Below are positions 1 through 12,688 of a stretch of 64,000 nt of DNA, in pieces (position 1 is the stretch's first letter; every line of letters begins with the position of its first letter). The DNA lies in the NCBI RefSeq assembly GCF_030272615.1, contig NC_081410.1:147306849-147370848 (forward strand), written 5' to 3'. Made by a program: the position numbers and the translations under genes. The notes under the pieces were generated by a model that did not search any database, had not been told where the DNA came from, and saw nothing but the letters and a program-made list of their open reading frames with translations. The DNA comes from Cryptomeria japonica. Taxonomy: Eukaryota; Streptophyta; Pinopsida; Cupressales; Cupressaceae.

Positions 1-182
1 CATTTACAGCATTCATACATTCGTGTCTTCTTTGAGATGGAGGGTCATACGGAACTGTTTCAATCATACACATTAAGCTTACATTGCTAAGTTTAGAAGT
101 GTTAAACATTCATAATTGACTGATATTTTCTATGCTTAATATGTTTGTTTTTTTTCAATAAAAGTGAATTATTCCACTAAAC
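1..182. other. Flanking AT-rich sequence without a gene
   Basis: No coding signal is visible. A short stretch around 70-150 (aagtgtt...taatatgtt words) resembles sequence near 8260-8335 on the other side of LINE A, but the match is too loose to define a repeat. Confidence 0.5.
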
Positions 183-341
183 TTTTTTATTGATATTTTT
201 TATTTTTTACACAGGATTCAAAGAGCATACCAGAGGAAAGAACCTTGGGAAGAAAACCTCCAGTCACAGCTCATAAAATAAACCTATAGTATCTAACGGA
301 TCAATTTATATGCCCCACCCAAAACCACATACAAAATGCGG

Positions 342-431
342 TCACAAAACATATAATATCAGTTTTGCATAGAGCCCATATGACAATTTGCCAAAAAAAC
401 CCATCAGATAATTTTCAAATGTAGACTCCAT
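342..431 (-). pseudogene. Possible remnant of the LINE ORF3 start in LINE A
   Basis: Downstream of RNase H a minus-strand frame contains MESTFENYLMGFFGKLS. This resembles the first residues of the extra reading frame in LINEs B, D and E (Met-Glu, then hydrophobic-F-x-G-[KE]-[IVL]-S/T). It stops at 342 and the element ends about 150 bases later, so at most a fragment is left. The match is short and the call is tentative. Confidence 0.3.
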
Positions 432-673
432 AGCTGCTATCAATGGAAGAAGACAAAATTTTCCAAAGCCCTGTGCCAAATCCCATGAGCCAAAAACCTT
501 CCTGCCAAAAAAGAAAGTATCAAAAAACCTTTGGAAAAACACTATTATATCAAATACCATGACGTCGAACTCTTCTCTAGACAACGAACATGAATACTTG
601 AAATGAAAGGGGAAAGCGTGAATAATTATCATCATAAAATTTTGCATCGACGTTACTCAAGAAAATCATATGA

Positions 674-3600
674 CTATTGCTGCAAACCTTCCCATATCCT
701 AGAAGGAATTTCCTCAATACCCACCTCTCGCTGATTAGCATTGCTATCAATGGCTAAATTTGCTAAATAATTTGCAATCTTATTAACTTCTCTGTAACAA
801 TGGGATACCAAGAAAGATTCAAACAATTCTAATTTTTGTAAAATGGGATCAAGTATATCTTGCAAATTCCAACAATTCGATTTCTTTTTCATAACACATT
901 GAATAATCACCATAGAATCACCTTCAATTATTAAGTCCTTAATTCCCAAAGAGATTGCCATATCCAATCCAAAAGACAAAGCATGAAATTCCACATAATT
1001 GTTAGTTTTAAAATCAATAGCGTGACACTTAGCTCAAATAAAATTTGCATTGTGATTATAGATTACAATGCCTACCCTAGCCAGCCCAGGGTTACCATGA
1101 GAGGCCCCATCAAAATTCAGTTTAAAGTGCCCCTACGGAGGAGGTTTCCATCTAGTAGAGCATCTCTTACCTATTGCATCATTCTTTTTTAAAATTGAAC
1201 CATGAGAGGGTAAAACTGACAGCAGCTTCCAAACTCTAGTAACTCTACTATCCCAGTGCGAAAAAGAAGTAAGATTTTCCAAATTCTTATAAATAAATGA
1301 CAAAGCAACCTCAGAGATCGAAGACTCAATTTTTAATAGAACCTCAGGCACAAGAGACCTAGTTTTTTTAAATATCATATCGTTTCTCTCTAGCCAAACA
1401 TTCCAAATTACAATAGATGGAGATATGATCCAAAGGCATGCATAAAAAGATGAGGCAAACATAAAGGGCCAAGATCTAAAATGGGAAATGAGATCCTTAC
1501 CAATAACAAAGGATATATTTAACTTCTCAAACAACCACTGCCAACATTCATAAGCATAATCACAATGTAGGAACAGGTGTGAAGAAGATTCCAAATTTTT
1601 GTTACAAAGGACACAAGGGAAAACAGCAGTAATACCAAGCCTGTCTAGTCTTGTACCTATAAGGACTCTATCCTGAACTGCCAACCAAGCAAAGGCTCCA
1701 GCTTTGGGAAGACAAGCCGAATGCCAAAACAACTTATAAGGCCAAGAAGATAAATCTTTAGCAACCATAAGAGAGTTGTAACCATCTTTAACGGTATACT
1801 TACCAGAAATATTCTTTGTCCAAATAAGTTCATCCTCAGAATCAAAAAGAAATTCAATTCTATCCCCAAAATCTTTTCAAAATCTAATTTCATGCTTTGA
1901 TCAACATCTAAAAAATCAATCGACTTCCATCTAGCTAGCTTAAGGGGTCCACTAGTCACAATTTCAAAATAATATGCTACAAAAACACCCCAAAGGGAGG
2001 AAAGAACAGTGATCAAAGGAGACCAATCCCTAATATTCACCAAAGGCGTGTTTCCATTCCATACTTCATCCCAAAATCTGACCTTTCTACCATTATGAAC
2101 AATCCATGAGAGATGAGGCAAAATAACTTATCTATATTTACAAAGGAAATTCCAAATAGCATAACTCAAAGGCAAATTTGAGACTTTAAAAATGTACTCT
2201 CTCGGTCCATTATTTAAATATTTGGCAAACATAATCTGTGAGCATAAAGAGCTAGGCTTGTCATATAATTTCTAAACCAACTTAGCACCTAAGGCTAAAT
2301 TCTGATTCTCTAGACTCTGAATTCCTATTCCCCAAGTTCCTTAGGCAAACATACCTTATCCCATGCAACTAAAGGGAGTTTCTTCTTGCCATCTTTATTA
2401 TTGTTCCAAAGAAAACCTCTAAGAGTATCCTGTAAACTAACAATGGCTGCTTTTGGAGACTTCAAAACCGACATGAGATATATGGGAACAGCATTCAAAA
2501 CAGACTTGATGAGTACAATTTTACCCGCCAAAGTTAACCATCTATGATTCCATGAGAGAATTCTTTTAGAAATGACCGAGATAATCTTATCCCAAAAACC
2601 AATCTTATCCTGTTTAACAAAGAAAGGAATCCCAAGGTAAGTACATGGAAGATTTCCAGTCTCAAGTCCCCAAAAGGATTGCAACCTATGCTGAACCAGT
2701 TGTGATGTATTAAGGAAAAAAATCATTGATTTATCACCATTCACTTTCTGACCAGAAAATGATGCATAATTTTGTATTATTCCTTTAATCACTTTTGCCT
2801 CAACTAACGAAGCATGTCCAAATAATAGAGTATCATCTGCAAAGAGACAATGAGAAATACTTTGGGGAATATTTTGAATCCTTATGCCTTTCCAAAGCCC
2901 CCCCACTTTAGCAGCCCTAATAGCCCAACTAAAAGTTTCAACTAGGAGAATAAACAAAAAGGGAGAAAGGGGATCTCCCTATCTCAAACCCCTAGAGGAA
3001 GTGAAAAAACCACAAGGAGAACCGTTAATTAAAACCGAGAATCTTGCAAAAGAAATACATGCACAAATCCATTTGACCCAGGCCTTGGAAAAACCTAACT
3101 TCTCAAGAACAACACATAAAGCCCCCCACTCTACTCTATCATAAGCCTTCATCATGTCTAGTTTAAGTATCATGGTTGGGGTTCTTTGGGTGGAAATAGA
3201 ATGCAGCACCTCATGTGCTACAATTGCACCCTCTGTCGTCTCCCTTCCAGGAACAAAACCACCTTGCTCCAATGAAATGATCCTAGGTAGAATTTTTGCC
3301 AACCTAAGGGAAATTGCCTTTGTAAATATCTTATACAAAGTGTTACATAAAGCAATTGGGCGAAAGTCAACAAAAGTCTTAGTATCCTCTTTTTTAGGAA
3401 TAATTGCAATCATTGTAGTATTAAGTTCTTTTAAAATGGACATATTTCTCCTAGATTCCTCGAGAGCCAATAAAACATCATTTCCCACAAAATCCCAACA
3501 TTTCTGAAAAAATAAAAGAGTAAAACCATCTAGTCCTGGGGATTTATCCGGATTCATGGCAAAGATAGCACTCTTAACTTCTTCTAAGGAAAAGGGAGAC

Positions 3601-4918
3601 ATCAACATCTTATTGTCTTCCAAAGATACTAAAGGAGGAATATTAGATATAATATCATTGCTGAGATTTCTATTTTTCGAAGATAATAATGACTTAAAAA
3701 ACCTAACTGCCTCTGAAGCAATGTCCTCTGGCTCTATCAATAAATTCTCATTCTGACACTGAATACAAGATATCCTATTCTTACATCTTTTAATCTTAGT
3801 TGAAGAATGAAAAATTTTGTGTTCCTGTCACCATCTGAAAGCCATAACTCTCTAGATTTCTGTCTCCAATAGATTTCCTCTCTAGCTGACAGCTCCTCAA
3901 GCTATAATTTTAGTGACTTCAATTCATCAAAAACTTGTGGCACCATACCATGTTGAAGCACATGAGTATTAAAACACTCAATTGTATCTTGAATCCTTTG
4001 TTTCTCCTGAAAAATGTTCTTAAAATGCGAGATATTCCATTCCCTAATATTCAATTTCAAATAACTTAACTTCTTAGCAAATTGAAACATATGGGACCCA
4101 AAACAAAAAGGAGTAAAATTCCACCATTTCATAAGCAAAGGCAAAAAGGAAGAATCCCTAAACTACATGGGCTCAAATTTAAATGGAGACTTAAAAGAAG
4201 CCCTATCCTCAATAACTGAAATGGAAATTGGAAAATGTTCAGAACCTAAGACCGATAGAATAGAGGAAAAGAATTCAAAATCTGAATCAATCCAATTCTC
4301 AGATAATAAAAACCGATCTAATCTCTCAGCAATCTGAGAAAAATCCCTTCTCATGTTTGTCCATGTGAAAACCCCATTCTGAGACTTACAATCAAAAAGG
4401 CTCATATCAGAAATGAAATCCCCAAAGTCATCCATAATCCTTTTATTAGGGAAAACACCTCCTCTTTTCTCATCTAAATTAGTGATAGCATTTAAATCAC
4501 CCCCGAAGATAATAAAGGAACCATGTTTTAAGGGAGAAGAAATCCTCTTTAATTCACCCCATAACTTACTCTTCCCTTGAATTCTTGATGGAGCATAAAT
4601 GTTAAAAAGTCAGAATTTAACCTTCGAAATCTTGCTTATAACTAAAGCCAACATCCAATTTGTAGCAGATGCCACTAACTGTACCTCAATATTATAATTA
4701 TTCCAAAGCAATGCCAAACCTCCTGAAGCACCACAAGCCAGAGAAGAAAGAAAAATCCACCATCTCCAAGATGAAAAAACCAAATCAGCAGACTCCTTTG
4801 ACAACTTTGTTTCTTGCAACATAAAAATATCACACTTAATTAAGTCCATTTCGGACTTAATTAAGCGTCTCTTGTTAGGGGCATTTAAGCCCCTAACATT
4901 CCAAGAAATAATTCTCAT
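674..4918 (-). pseudogene. LINE A ORF2 remnant (endonuclease, RT, RNase H)
   Basis: The start at 4918 gives MRIISWNVRGLNAPNKRRL, the classic N-terminus of an APE-type LINE endonuclease, with LQETK following. The rest of the endonuclease is at 4435-4163, where the usual SDH motif reads SEH. Reverse transcriptase runs from 3740 to 2325: PDKSPGLDGF, IPKKEDTKTFVDFRPIALCN, and the catalytic FADDTLLF near 2835. A stop splits the RT just before QGDPLSPF. The cysteine-containing thumb/zf-RVT region is at 2121-1133. RNase H follows at about 1137-674 (LNFDGAS, then IIEGDS). Frames break repeatedly, so no functional protein is expected. Confidence 0.85.
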
Positions 4919-5124
4919 TGTCCTTGAGGGGAGGCTGAAGCTCCCCTCTTCCCAATAATCAGAGAATTTTTGCTTTCCCCAAAGCACCCTTGCAAATTAC
5001 GTTTCATAGCCCCTGATCTTGTCACAGGTGGACTAGTCACGAATCTTTTACTCCTCTTTCTTTTTACACTTACAGGAGTTAGGCATGTTTTCTTAGTCCT
5101 ACCAAGAGAGATTGAATGCCTCCC

Positions 5125-7175
5125 TTACCCACCAGTAGGAGAAAGGGACAAAGTCTTTTGAATTCCAACATCAATTTCCATTTGAGTCTTAAGATTATTT
5201 GGAGGCCTACCTCTCCTAGGAGAAACCACTGATGGTGAAAAAACTGGAGTTGTTTGGACAATTGGTAAACTCTTGCATGACTTTGGAGAAGCTAGGATAA
5301 ATGGATTATCTTCAAAACCCAACTCTGTTGTAACCAAAACCGCAAAAGGATTAGCAGATGCAAAAATTGGAAGGGTCGAGTTTATACCCCCCAAATCATT
5401 CTCAATTGAACAAACAACTCTATCAATAATACCCTCATCCATTTGATGTGCATGATTGTTAAAAATATCATGTACTTGCTGAACCAGATTCTCATCTGGC
5501 ATAATAACAGGGACAACCTCTGACGGATTACTATTCCCTAAGGAAGATTCATTAGCCATATTAATTTCAACATTCAGGGGGGAATTATTAGACGTCAAAT
5601 TCTTAATTTCCTGAACTAAAGAAGCATCATTAGGAAAACCTATGACAGGTACCTGTTTAATAGTTTCCATATCAACCACTGCATTTTTATCTAAATTCAC
5701 ATTCTTTGAAGATTCCAAAACCTCCTTTTGAGTGCATGAAGACAAAATGTCATCCTTACCCTTTGTGTGATTATTTGGCATCTTAGGGCAATCTATCATC
5801 AATGGGTTATCTACTCCATTCATCGGGGGATTACCATCCACTATACCCCCATTTTTAGAAAATGTCTTCAGTAAAGACGAAAGTGAGACCGAACCCGAAG
5901 TGTGATCATTTGGTTTCTCAGAACTACGACACAATGGATTATTTTCAAGATTAATGTGACCTGTTTCTACCAATTTATGCGAAGAGACATTTCCACATCC
6001 TTCAATCGAAGGTCTCGCCGACAAACTATCTTTATTAAGGGATTTAGGGACAGAGTCAACAACCTACTGGTTTTTCTTAAAATACATAAGTAAAGGAGCA
6101 TCCAAAAGTAAAGGAGACTTAAGAAGCTCTGTATCTAATTTCTCAATTGACTGGTGCCAAATACCATCATGAGACTTGATATTACAAGTACGGGGGCAAA
6201 CATTGTTAGGGTTAATAAGAACACAATTTTTTACCAAAACCTCCCCCTCCACAAAGTCCATTTTAGATGTCAAAAAATTTCCAATAGTATTTCCAATTTT
6301 CTCAAGAACATATGGATCCATAAATTCAAAAGGAATTTTAGGTAAACCAAACCAGAAAGGAATAAGTTTTGAACTAGACCAAGAAGGAACAAAAAAAGGT
6401 TTCCAAGTCGCAATTGAAATTAAATGTTTTCCAAACCAATGATGTGAAGTTCTTAATACCTCATATCTAAAAGAAGGAGAATCAAAGACAATAATAAAAG
6501 CATTCACAGACAATAATTGAAAATAATGCATATCCCCCCATCTTTTCTGCAATTTATGATAAAGTTTTAACAAACTAATTTGATCACCCCAAATTTGCCT
6601 AGAAATAGCATTCGTATGCAAACAATTCGCTTTCTTATCAACATAAGAACCTAAAAGATCAATACAAGGGATAGGAGCCCAAACCTACGATGAAGAAACC
6701 TCAGGCAGAATAGGATCAGATTGAATCTTACTTACCTTTTCTAGACTAGCTTCTTGAGGTTCACATTTACCTTATTTCCCACCTGTTGTGAAGAAACAGA
6801 AACCCTACCCATAGTCTCCTTATTTGCCAAGCCAACAACCCTAGCAAACGTTCATTGATTGCCTTGATCCAAAGACCATTTCCTCAAAAATCCCTTGAAT
6901 TTCTTCTCAAAATTCCCATGATTCATACCATTATTAAAACGCCCTTGAGTGAAACTTCTTCCATTGTTATTCTGCCTCCATGCCACACTGCGTCTGTTCC
7001 CAAAGAAGCCTTGAAAGTAATTTGAAGCTAGCTAAAAAACCTTGTTATTTCCGCTCCAGTTTACTTGTATCGCCATGTCCTTCCATCTGCCTTTCGTGTA
7101 GACCCACTGCAGAACATGAGGTGAGTCTTCCCAGCCCACATCCATCCATGAACCCAAATATCCTCTATTAGCCAT
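5125..7175 (-). pseudogene. LINE A ORF1 (gag-like, DUF4283-type) remnant
   Basis: ORF1 of plant L1 LINEs encodes an RNA-binding chaperone that coats the element RNA. The likely start is the ATG at 7175 (MANRGYLGSW...). Stops interrupt the first 180 codons. A clean stretch at 6621-6064 contains the typical core: WGDMHYFQLLSVNAFIIVF, then a Trp-Lys-Pro block and a G-L-P-K-IPFEF block, as in DUF4283-type gag proteins. The segment 6024-5125 is a Ser/Asn/Pro-rich low-complexity tail. No CX2CX4HX4C knuckle is visible. ORF1 precedes ORF2 by about 200 bases. Confidence 0.7.
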
Positions 7176-7200
7176 CTCCGATCATTGTATTATCCAATCA

Positions 7201-8051
7201 TTGTATTATGTTGATTTGATGTTACCCCAACTGTAGTGATGACAATGTAAGCAAACTTTTACTAACAATGAACCTCAAGATGATTGGCAGGTGTCGTCCT
7301 TTGTTGTTGTCACAAACAAGTCTGAGTATGACAAAGTTATCTGCTACTAACAGTCTGAAAACCTCCTCCCAAATGTCGATCTCCAAACCAAATGACAGCA
7401 TCTTTGTTGACTGATACCAGTCCACCCAGTCTAATCACTACCCCTGGTATGATTGACGTTGTATTGTAATCGGTTCCCTACTACAGAGGATACTGTTGTT
7501 CAGATCTGGGACTGATATGTTGTTTTGAAACAAATTTTGATGTAACCCTGATTGATGACCGGATTCACCTCAGAACTCCTTCAGTTTGATCCTAAAGGGA
7601 TCTTCTCTCCTCATACTCCAAATCGCCAATGTTGGTTGCCAATTTTGGTGCAAGTGTGGAGTCTAGGTGCCCTAACTGTGAGACTCGCAGTCTAATATGG
7701 TCTCCGAACTATGGGATGGCAAGTGATATTTGAATCAAGGTTCCGTGCACAGAGAATATATCCTTCTATTTTCCTCGCTGCAGTATTCTCCAACAAGTTC
7801 TTCACAGTTCTCAGATAGAGATTGACCTAGATTGCAAGAAGTGTTAAGAATAGAATGATCATCATGAGTAGTTGCAGGAGGCGTTGCGTCGGCGACCTAG
7901 GAGCGCTTGGCCTCTAGGGCATTAGCATTGTCATTGTTGCTATTGTTGATAAGGCATGCCACAATCTCCTACACCCTTGCTTTGTGATATGCACCTCACA
8001 AATGAATGACCCTTGCTTCGCGATTAGAAAATTATATTGTTGATAAGGACA

Positions 8052-8052
<1 letters not shown>
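7201..8052. other. Unassigned spacer
   Basis: No convincing reading frame or RNA gene is seen. The composition is more balanced than the spacers further on, so this may be the decayed 5' part of LINE A or another repeat. Confidence 0.4.

Positions 8053-8083
<31 letters not shown>
8053..8083. repeat. (TA)n microsatellite
   Basis: An uninterrupted TA dinucleotide run of about 15 units, bounded by CAG and TTTCC. Confidence 0.95.
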
Positions 8084-8085
<2 letters not shown>

Positions 8086-10143
8086 CCTATAGAGCAGAGT
8101 GGAAGGAGTTGAGTATTTTCTGGCTACATCTCCAATTAACCACTCTGTCAAATGTATAGTTCTCCTTGTTGTTGCCTTACTCTACTTGCCCTCGATCTGC
8201 AACCCTTTGTTGAACAAAATTGTATTCACCTCTATGCTTAATATGTTGCTTAAGGTATGTAGTCACATTAAAAAATACACTTTTAGACTTAAAAGTGTTT
8301 TACACTCAAAATTGATTAACATTATGTAGACTTAATATGTTACTAAATGTATGTGATTTAAGACTGGTTGGACCCTAAAGAATCACAAAATCATGAAGAC
8401 GCATAATTCCTTAAGACCCAAGGAAACTTAAATCCACTGTCATAGGAGCGTGAAATGAACAATGAAAAGTTGCCACCCTCTGATCTTGCCAAGACAAAAG
8501 TAGCCCCATAAGATGTGATCTCTTCACCTTCTTTTAAAACAAGCCTGGGATGTGTAATCAGTCTCAGACATTTAGTACTCATTAGCCCATAAAATTTCCC
8601 TAATAGAATACCACCCAACATCACCTAATGAACCAAGTGCATCCAAATCTGGCTTGACCCTGATGTCCTCCTCGAGTAACTTACATGAACCGGCCTATGA
8701 GAAAGTACTCTGAACCTGTAAATGATCATGAAAATGCATTGTTCGGTTGTTCTAACATTTTTAAATGGAAAAACTAAGAGTAATCTATACCCACATCATT
8801 ATTTCATTTTCTGCAGAAAAAACAAGCAGACGTAGGGAAATAAACCTAATTGATTGCATGACACTAGTATCATGTTATAATCCAAAGGAAACGAGATAAT
8901 CATACATGAGTGGAATCTTTCAAGTGGGGAAACCCATGAATAACAAATCACCATGACAATTACCCAGATATTAGAAAATGGTTATATGCTATAACCTAGT
9001 AGAAAATCAGCATAAAAATAAATCTATGACATAGATTATTCAGATTTTAAAAAAAGGTGACAGTTTCACTTTGATTTATTTAGGTAGTTCATCTTAAATC
9101 ATATTGTTAGATAAATATTTTTTAGAAGTCTAATACAATTGTAAATAAACTATCAAAACAAGTCAAAGTTTAGAATGTGTTGTTGAAATTATAAAGAACT
9201 CATACTTGATTTCTTAATTCTAGCTTGTCTTTAGAAATCCTTCTACAATGTGATCCACCGTGCTTGGAAAGCAACTGCAGCTGCAGTTTTAGACTTTGCA
9301 TTAATTTAGTTTTGGTTATATGAATGAGAATAAAGCATGTCTATTCACATGCATGGATCCTTAGTCTATCCTTAGTTTGCAAGGTAGTTTGTTTTTGTTG
9401 TTGGTCCTTATTAGTTGTTATTATTTAATTCCATTGTAAGTGGGCTTATATGTCTTTTTGTCTATCATTGAGCTTAGATTTCATATTTTCTTGTTGCAAA
9501 TCTATTTGTTTCAGTAGATAATATTTCTATGAGTATGATACATAAGTGGTGTGTATAATTCATTTTGCTTGTCATTGAGTTTAAATTTGATTTCTACTAT
9601 TGTTTACTGATTATAAGGCATTTCATTGAACAAAATTTTCATAGTTGTTCATGTATTGCAATAATTAGTGGGGAAGTTCATTGTCTTGTTGACTCTATTT
9701 CAAATGGTGTTCAAATGATGTTGTCATGGGAGCTTGCTGAGTAAAAATTCAGAGATTCAAATGATGTTGGACTGATCAATTGAACTTGTATAGTTGCCCT
9801 AAAGCATTGCTAGGGCAATAACATGAAGAAAACTAAGATCTTTACTCAATTCTTTTTTAATTGTTTTATTGAAATGAAGAGGAGAAATAAAATTGAATGT
9901 AATTGAATGCATTTAACTTTCCCCAATAAATATAAAAAATAGGCTAGCGCATGTCCAAAAGTGCCACACCTATTCATCACTCAAAAAGCCCCCCACAAGA
10001 GAAAACATATGAACACATGGGTACTAATAGATGTGCATTTTTTATAAAATGCATATTTGTAGATCAAGCGAGGCGGTATTTAAGTGAAGTTGGAGTTGTA
10101 ATCGATGAGATATGAGGGGTTTTGCAAGCCATTGGCCACCCAA
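8084..10143. other. AT-rich intergenic sequence, no gene seen
   Basis: Short open frames occur at 8099-8329 and 8391-8624, but they have no recognisable domain and no support from neighbours. The remainder is AT-rich with many stops on both strands. Confidence 0.5.
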
Positions 10144-10148
10144 CCAAC
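10144..10148. repeat. Target-site duplication, left copy (solo LTR)
   Basis: CCAAC, identical to 11562-11566. Five bases is the usual length for LTR retrotransposon integration. Confidence 0.75.
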
Positions 10149-11561
10149 TGATGAATAATGATGAACATCAAACATCCTAAATGGTACTGAGAGGGGGGGT
10201 GAATCAGTACATACAAAAACTTCTCTGCAACATCTTATCAAGTTAAAACAATTCTAACTAGTTGTCTTCATCACTAAACTTAACCATGTTAATACCGGTT
10301 AAACACAGTAAGACTTCAAACATCTAAACTAGTAAAACTGAATACTTCAAATATCATTCAACGCTTGATAACTACTTCACCAATATACTCATGCATGTTT
10401 TGTATCAGTAATACCATAACCATTAGCTTTGCATGCATATACAACTAAACAAAGACTGTTAAATCATCACATGAAAAATGCACAACTCATGACACACAGA
10501 TTTTTCATGTGGAAACCCAAATGGGAAAAACAATGGTGGGGATGAATACCCACAAGCTTGTTTTTGAACTTTTTTGAAGCTCGCTCTGTTAGGAGCCTAG
10601 TCCGGTTAAAGACTTTACAATAAGGTTTTGTTAGGAACCGATCCTGTTTAAGATCGCCCGGTTAAGGGATGGCTATATACCCTGTTAAAGGTTACCTTGC
10701 TAGAGGATTTGAAGAAATCAATGATCTTGAGTCACCTGGTTTGAGCATTTGCAATAAGCCTGTTAAAGCTACCCAGTAAAGGGATTTTCCAACTGTTGAA
10801 ATGGTTAGAAGACAACATGTAAAGCTCTGATCTGATAACAGCACTACATGCTAAGGCAGATCCTTTTCAGTTCCTCTACTCTACAATCACACTCTGTAGT
10901 TCTCCTCTCACTAGTCTGGCAAGTATCTCATCACTCAGATACAAACACAACATTGCCAACACAAACAATACCAAACATCATCGACCTTATAGACAACAAT
11001 TAGGTTGGTAGCATAAACCCTAAACCCTAAATATTTAGGTTTACAATCACAAGCCGTCCAATCCTAGTCGTTCAAAACACTTTGCATAGAATGAAACAAT
11101 CTCAAACATATCACAAGTCATTTTGCATCATCCATTCTCCACCGCATATGGAAATCAATAACCCATCACGCTCTCTTCACATACCGCTAAGAAGAATGTT
11201 CATTCTCGAGGTAGACATTTAATGCAATCGATCTTCACATGCAAGATCCTCACAGAAATCCTTCACGTGCACAAAACTAACGTGGCATCTCGATCTCATC
11301 CTTATCTCTTAGCTAACTCATCACAGAATGTCACCGGTTGCATCGCATAAGCTAGATTGCCAAACCAGAAACCCTAGAGCTGAGATTACCAACCGGTAGC
11401 CACACTTAGTGAAACCCTAACACCGGTTCACTACATCTCTTCATATCGGTTCTCCAATCTTGAACATCAGTAACAACTTTTTCCAATCTTCATACCGGTT
11501 CACCTACACTTATTGGCATCAATGACAACATACATTATCATCATATCATCATATGCCAACA
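10149..11561 (-). repeat. Solo LTR of a Ty1/copia-type element
   Basis: The segment begins TGATGAATAATG and ends GCCAACA on the plus strand, giving TG...CA termini. It is flanked by the 5-bp direct repeat CCAAC at 10144-10148 and 11562-11566. On the minus strand it opens TGTTGGCATATGATG, much like the LTR at 62389 (TGTTGGCATG). Both share AGAGGGGGGGTGAATC near the other end, and a common middle block: cacatgaaaaat/attttcacgtggaaacccaaa, then repeated 'ttaggagc...gttaag' motifs. With no internal region left, it is most simply a product of LTR-LTR recombination. Confidence 0.8.
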
Positions 11562-11566
11562 CCAAC
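11562..11566. repeat. Target-site duplication, right copy (solo LTR)
   Basis: CCAAC, identical to 10144-10148. Confidence 0.75.
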
Positions 11567-12668
11567 TAAACCTAGAGAATAAAACATAAACTTCTAATTT
11601 GGGATAGTATATTGCATAAAATTTCAAATAACTCTAGGACAAGTGATTTTCCAGAAAAATCACAATTCAATTTTGGTCTATAAAAGGGTAGGCATAATAT
11701 TTCCAATTTCAGTTTCCTTTCCACTACAAACGTCAACATTACTTGTATGTTTCCAAAACAAGTTCATATAGAGAAAGTGCATTCATAAATGTGTTCCTAG
11801 ATTGAAGAATATTGGCATATGAAAGTGCATCTTTTCCTTGAAACTTTTAAGAAGAGAGGTAAGACTAGGAAAATAATTAATAGTATGCACGACAATCTAT
11901 TCAGTTACATTATGAGTTACATTATATAGTGAAGGATCCTAGGGGACTTATGAGGAGGATCTTAATTGTTGATTATCACTATTAAATTCAATTTTCACAT
12001 TCTTTTATTTGTGCCTTCCAATTCACTATAAAATTCCGTTTTTCATACTCTATTATTTGTGTCTTCCAATATATTATCTAATGTATATTTTAGTATTAGC
12101 GTAACCAATGCACCTTCTTTTGGTACAAGTGCTAGTAATACATGACAAAAGGAATTGATAGATATTACTTTCTTTAAATTCATGGGATAATATGAGCTTG
12201 TCGAGCTCTAGGAATGGTATGGTTGAAAAACAACGATTAAAAAATCTCAACTCGAATGCCCAAGTCCAACTAGGTTGAACTCCATTAACAATGCAGCATC
12301 GATAAAACATGAGATTCATTAAAGTAATTACCCATATTGGCTATTAATCAACTTTCAAAAGTTATAAAGTGAATAAAAACTAAAAGTACTTGTCATAGGT
12401 AATACTATTGCATTCACGTAAATCTAACTAATCAAATTTTTGCACCAATCAAAATTGATTATTATTTTTATTTTCAAAATAAACTTGACTTTTATAAAGT
12501 TCAAATTTATATTTTTAAACTAGAAATTATTTATCTACAATATGATTGGATGAAAAAAATTGGTGTTATAGGAGAAAATTTATAGGAATGATAGATTTTA
12601 TAGGCTTTTTTAGATTCCTCTACATTTAAAATGTCTATTTTAAATAACTTGTTTTTTCTTTTATTAAT
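11567..12668. other. AT-rich intergenic sequence, no gene seen
   Basis: No frame with recognisable content. This is the genomic DNA into which LINE B inserted. Confidence 0.5.
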
Positions 12669-12680
12669 AATCTTGTAAAT
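12669..12680. repeat. Target-site duplication, left copy (LINE B)
   Basis: AATCTTGTAAAT, identical to 19830-19841 directly after the A-tail of LINE B. Confidence 0.85.
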
Positions 12681-12688
12681 CTTGCTCA

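Larger units (their letters stand above)
183..7200 (-). mobile_element. LINE A: old L1-type non-LTR retrotransposon
   Basis: In minus-strand order the element holds an ORF1 (from 7175), an ORF2 with endonuclease (from 4918), reverse transcriptase, zinc-finger/thumb region and RNase H (to 674), then a short 3' region ending in ATCAATAAAAAA at about 183-194. All frames carry stops and frameshifts, so the element is dead. The 3' end is set from the A-rich tail. The 5' end is only approximate because I found no target-site duplication. Confidence 0.85.

Noticed and set aside
1-8340. Similarity between about 70-150 and 8260-8335 as a target duplication of LINE A
   Set aside because: Too many mismatches and too far from the element ends to be a target-site duplication.
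11018-11040. Telomere-like AAACCCTAAACCCTAAA
   Set aside because: Only two full units inside the solo LTR; too short to be an interstitial telomere array.
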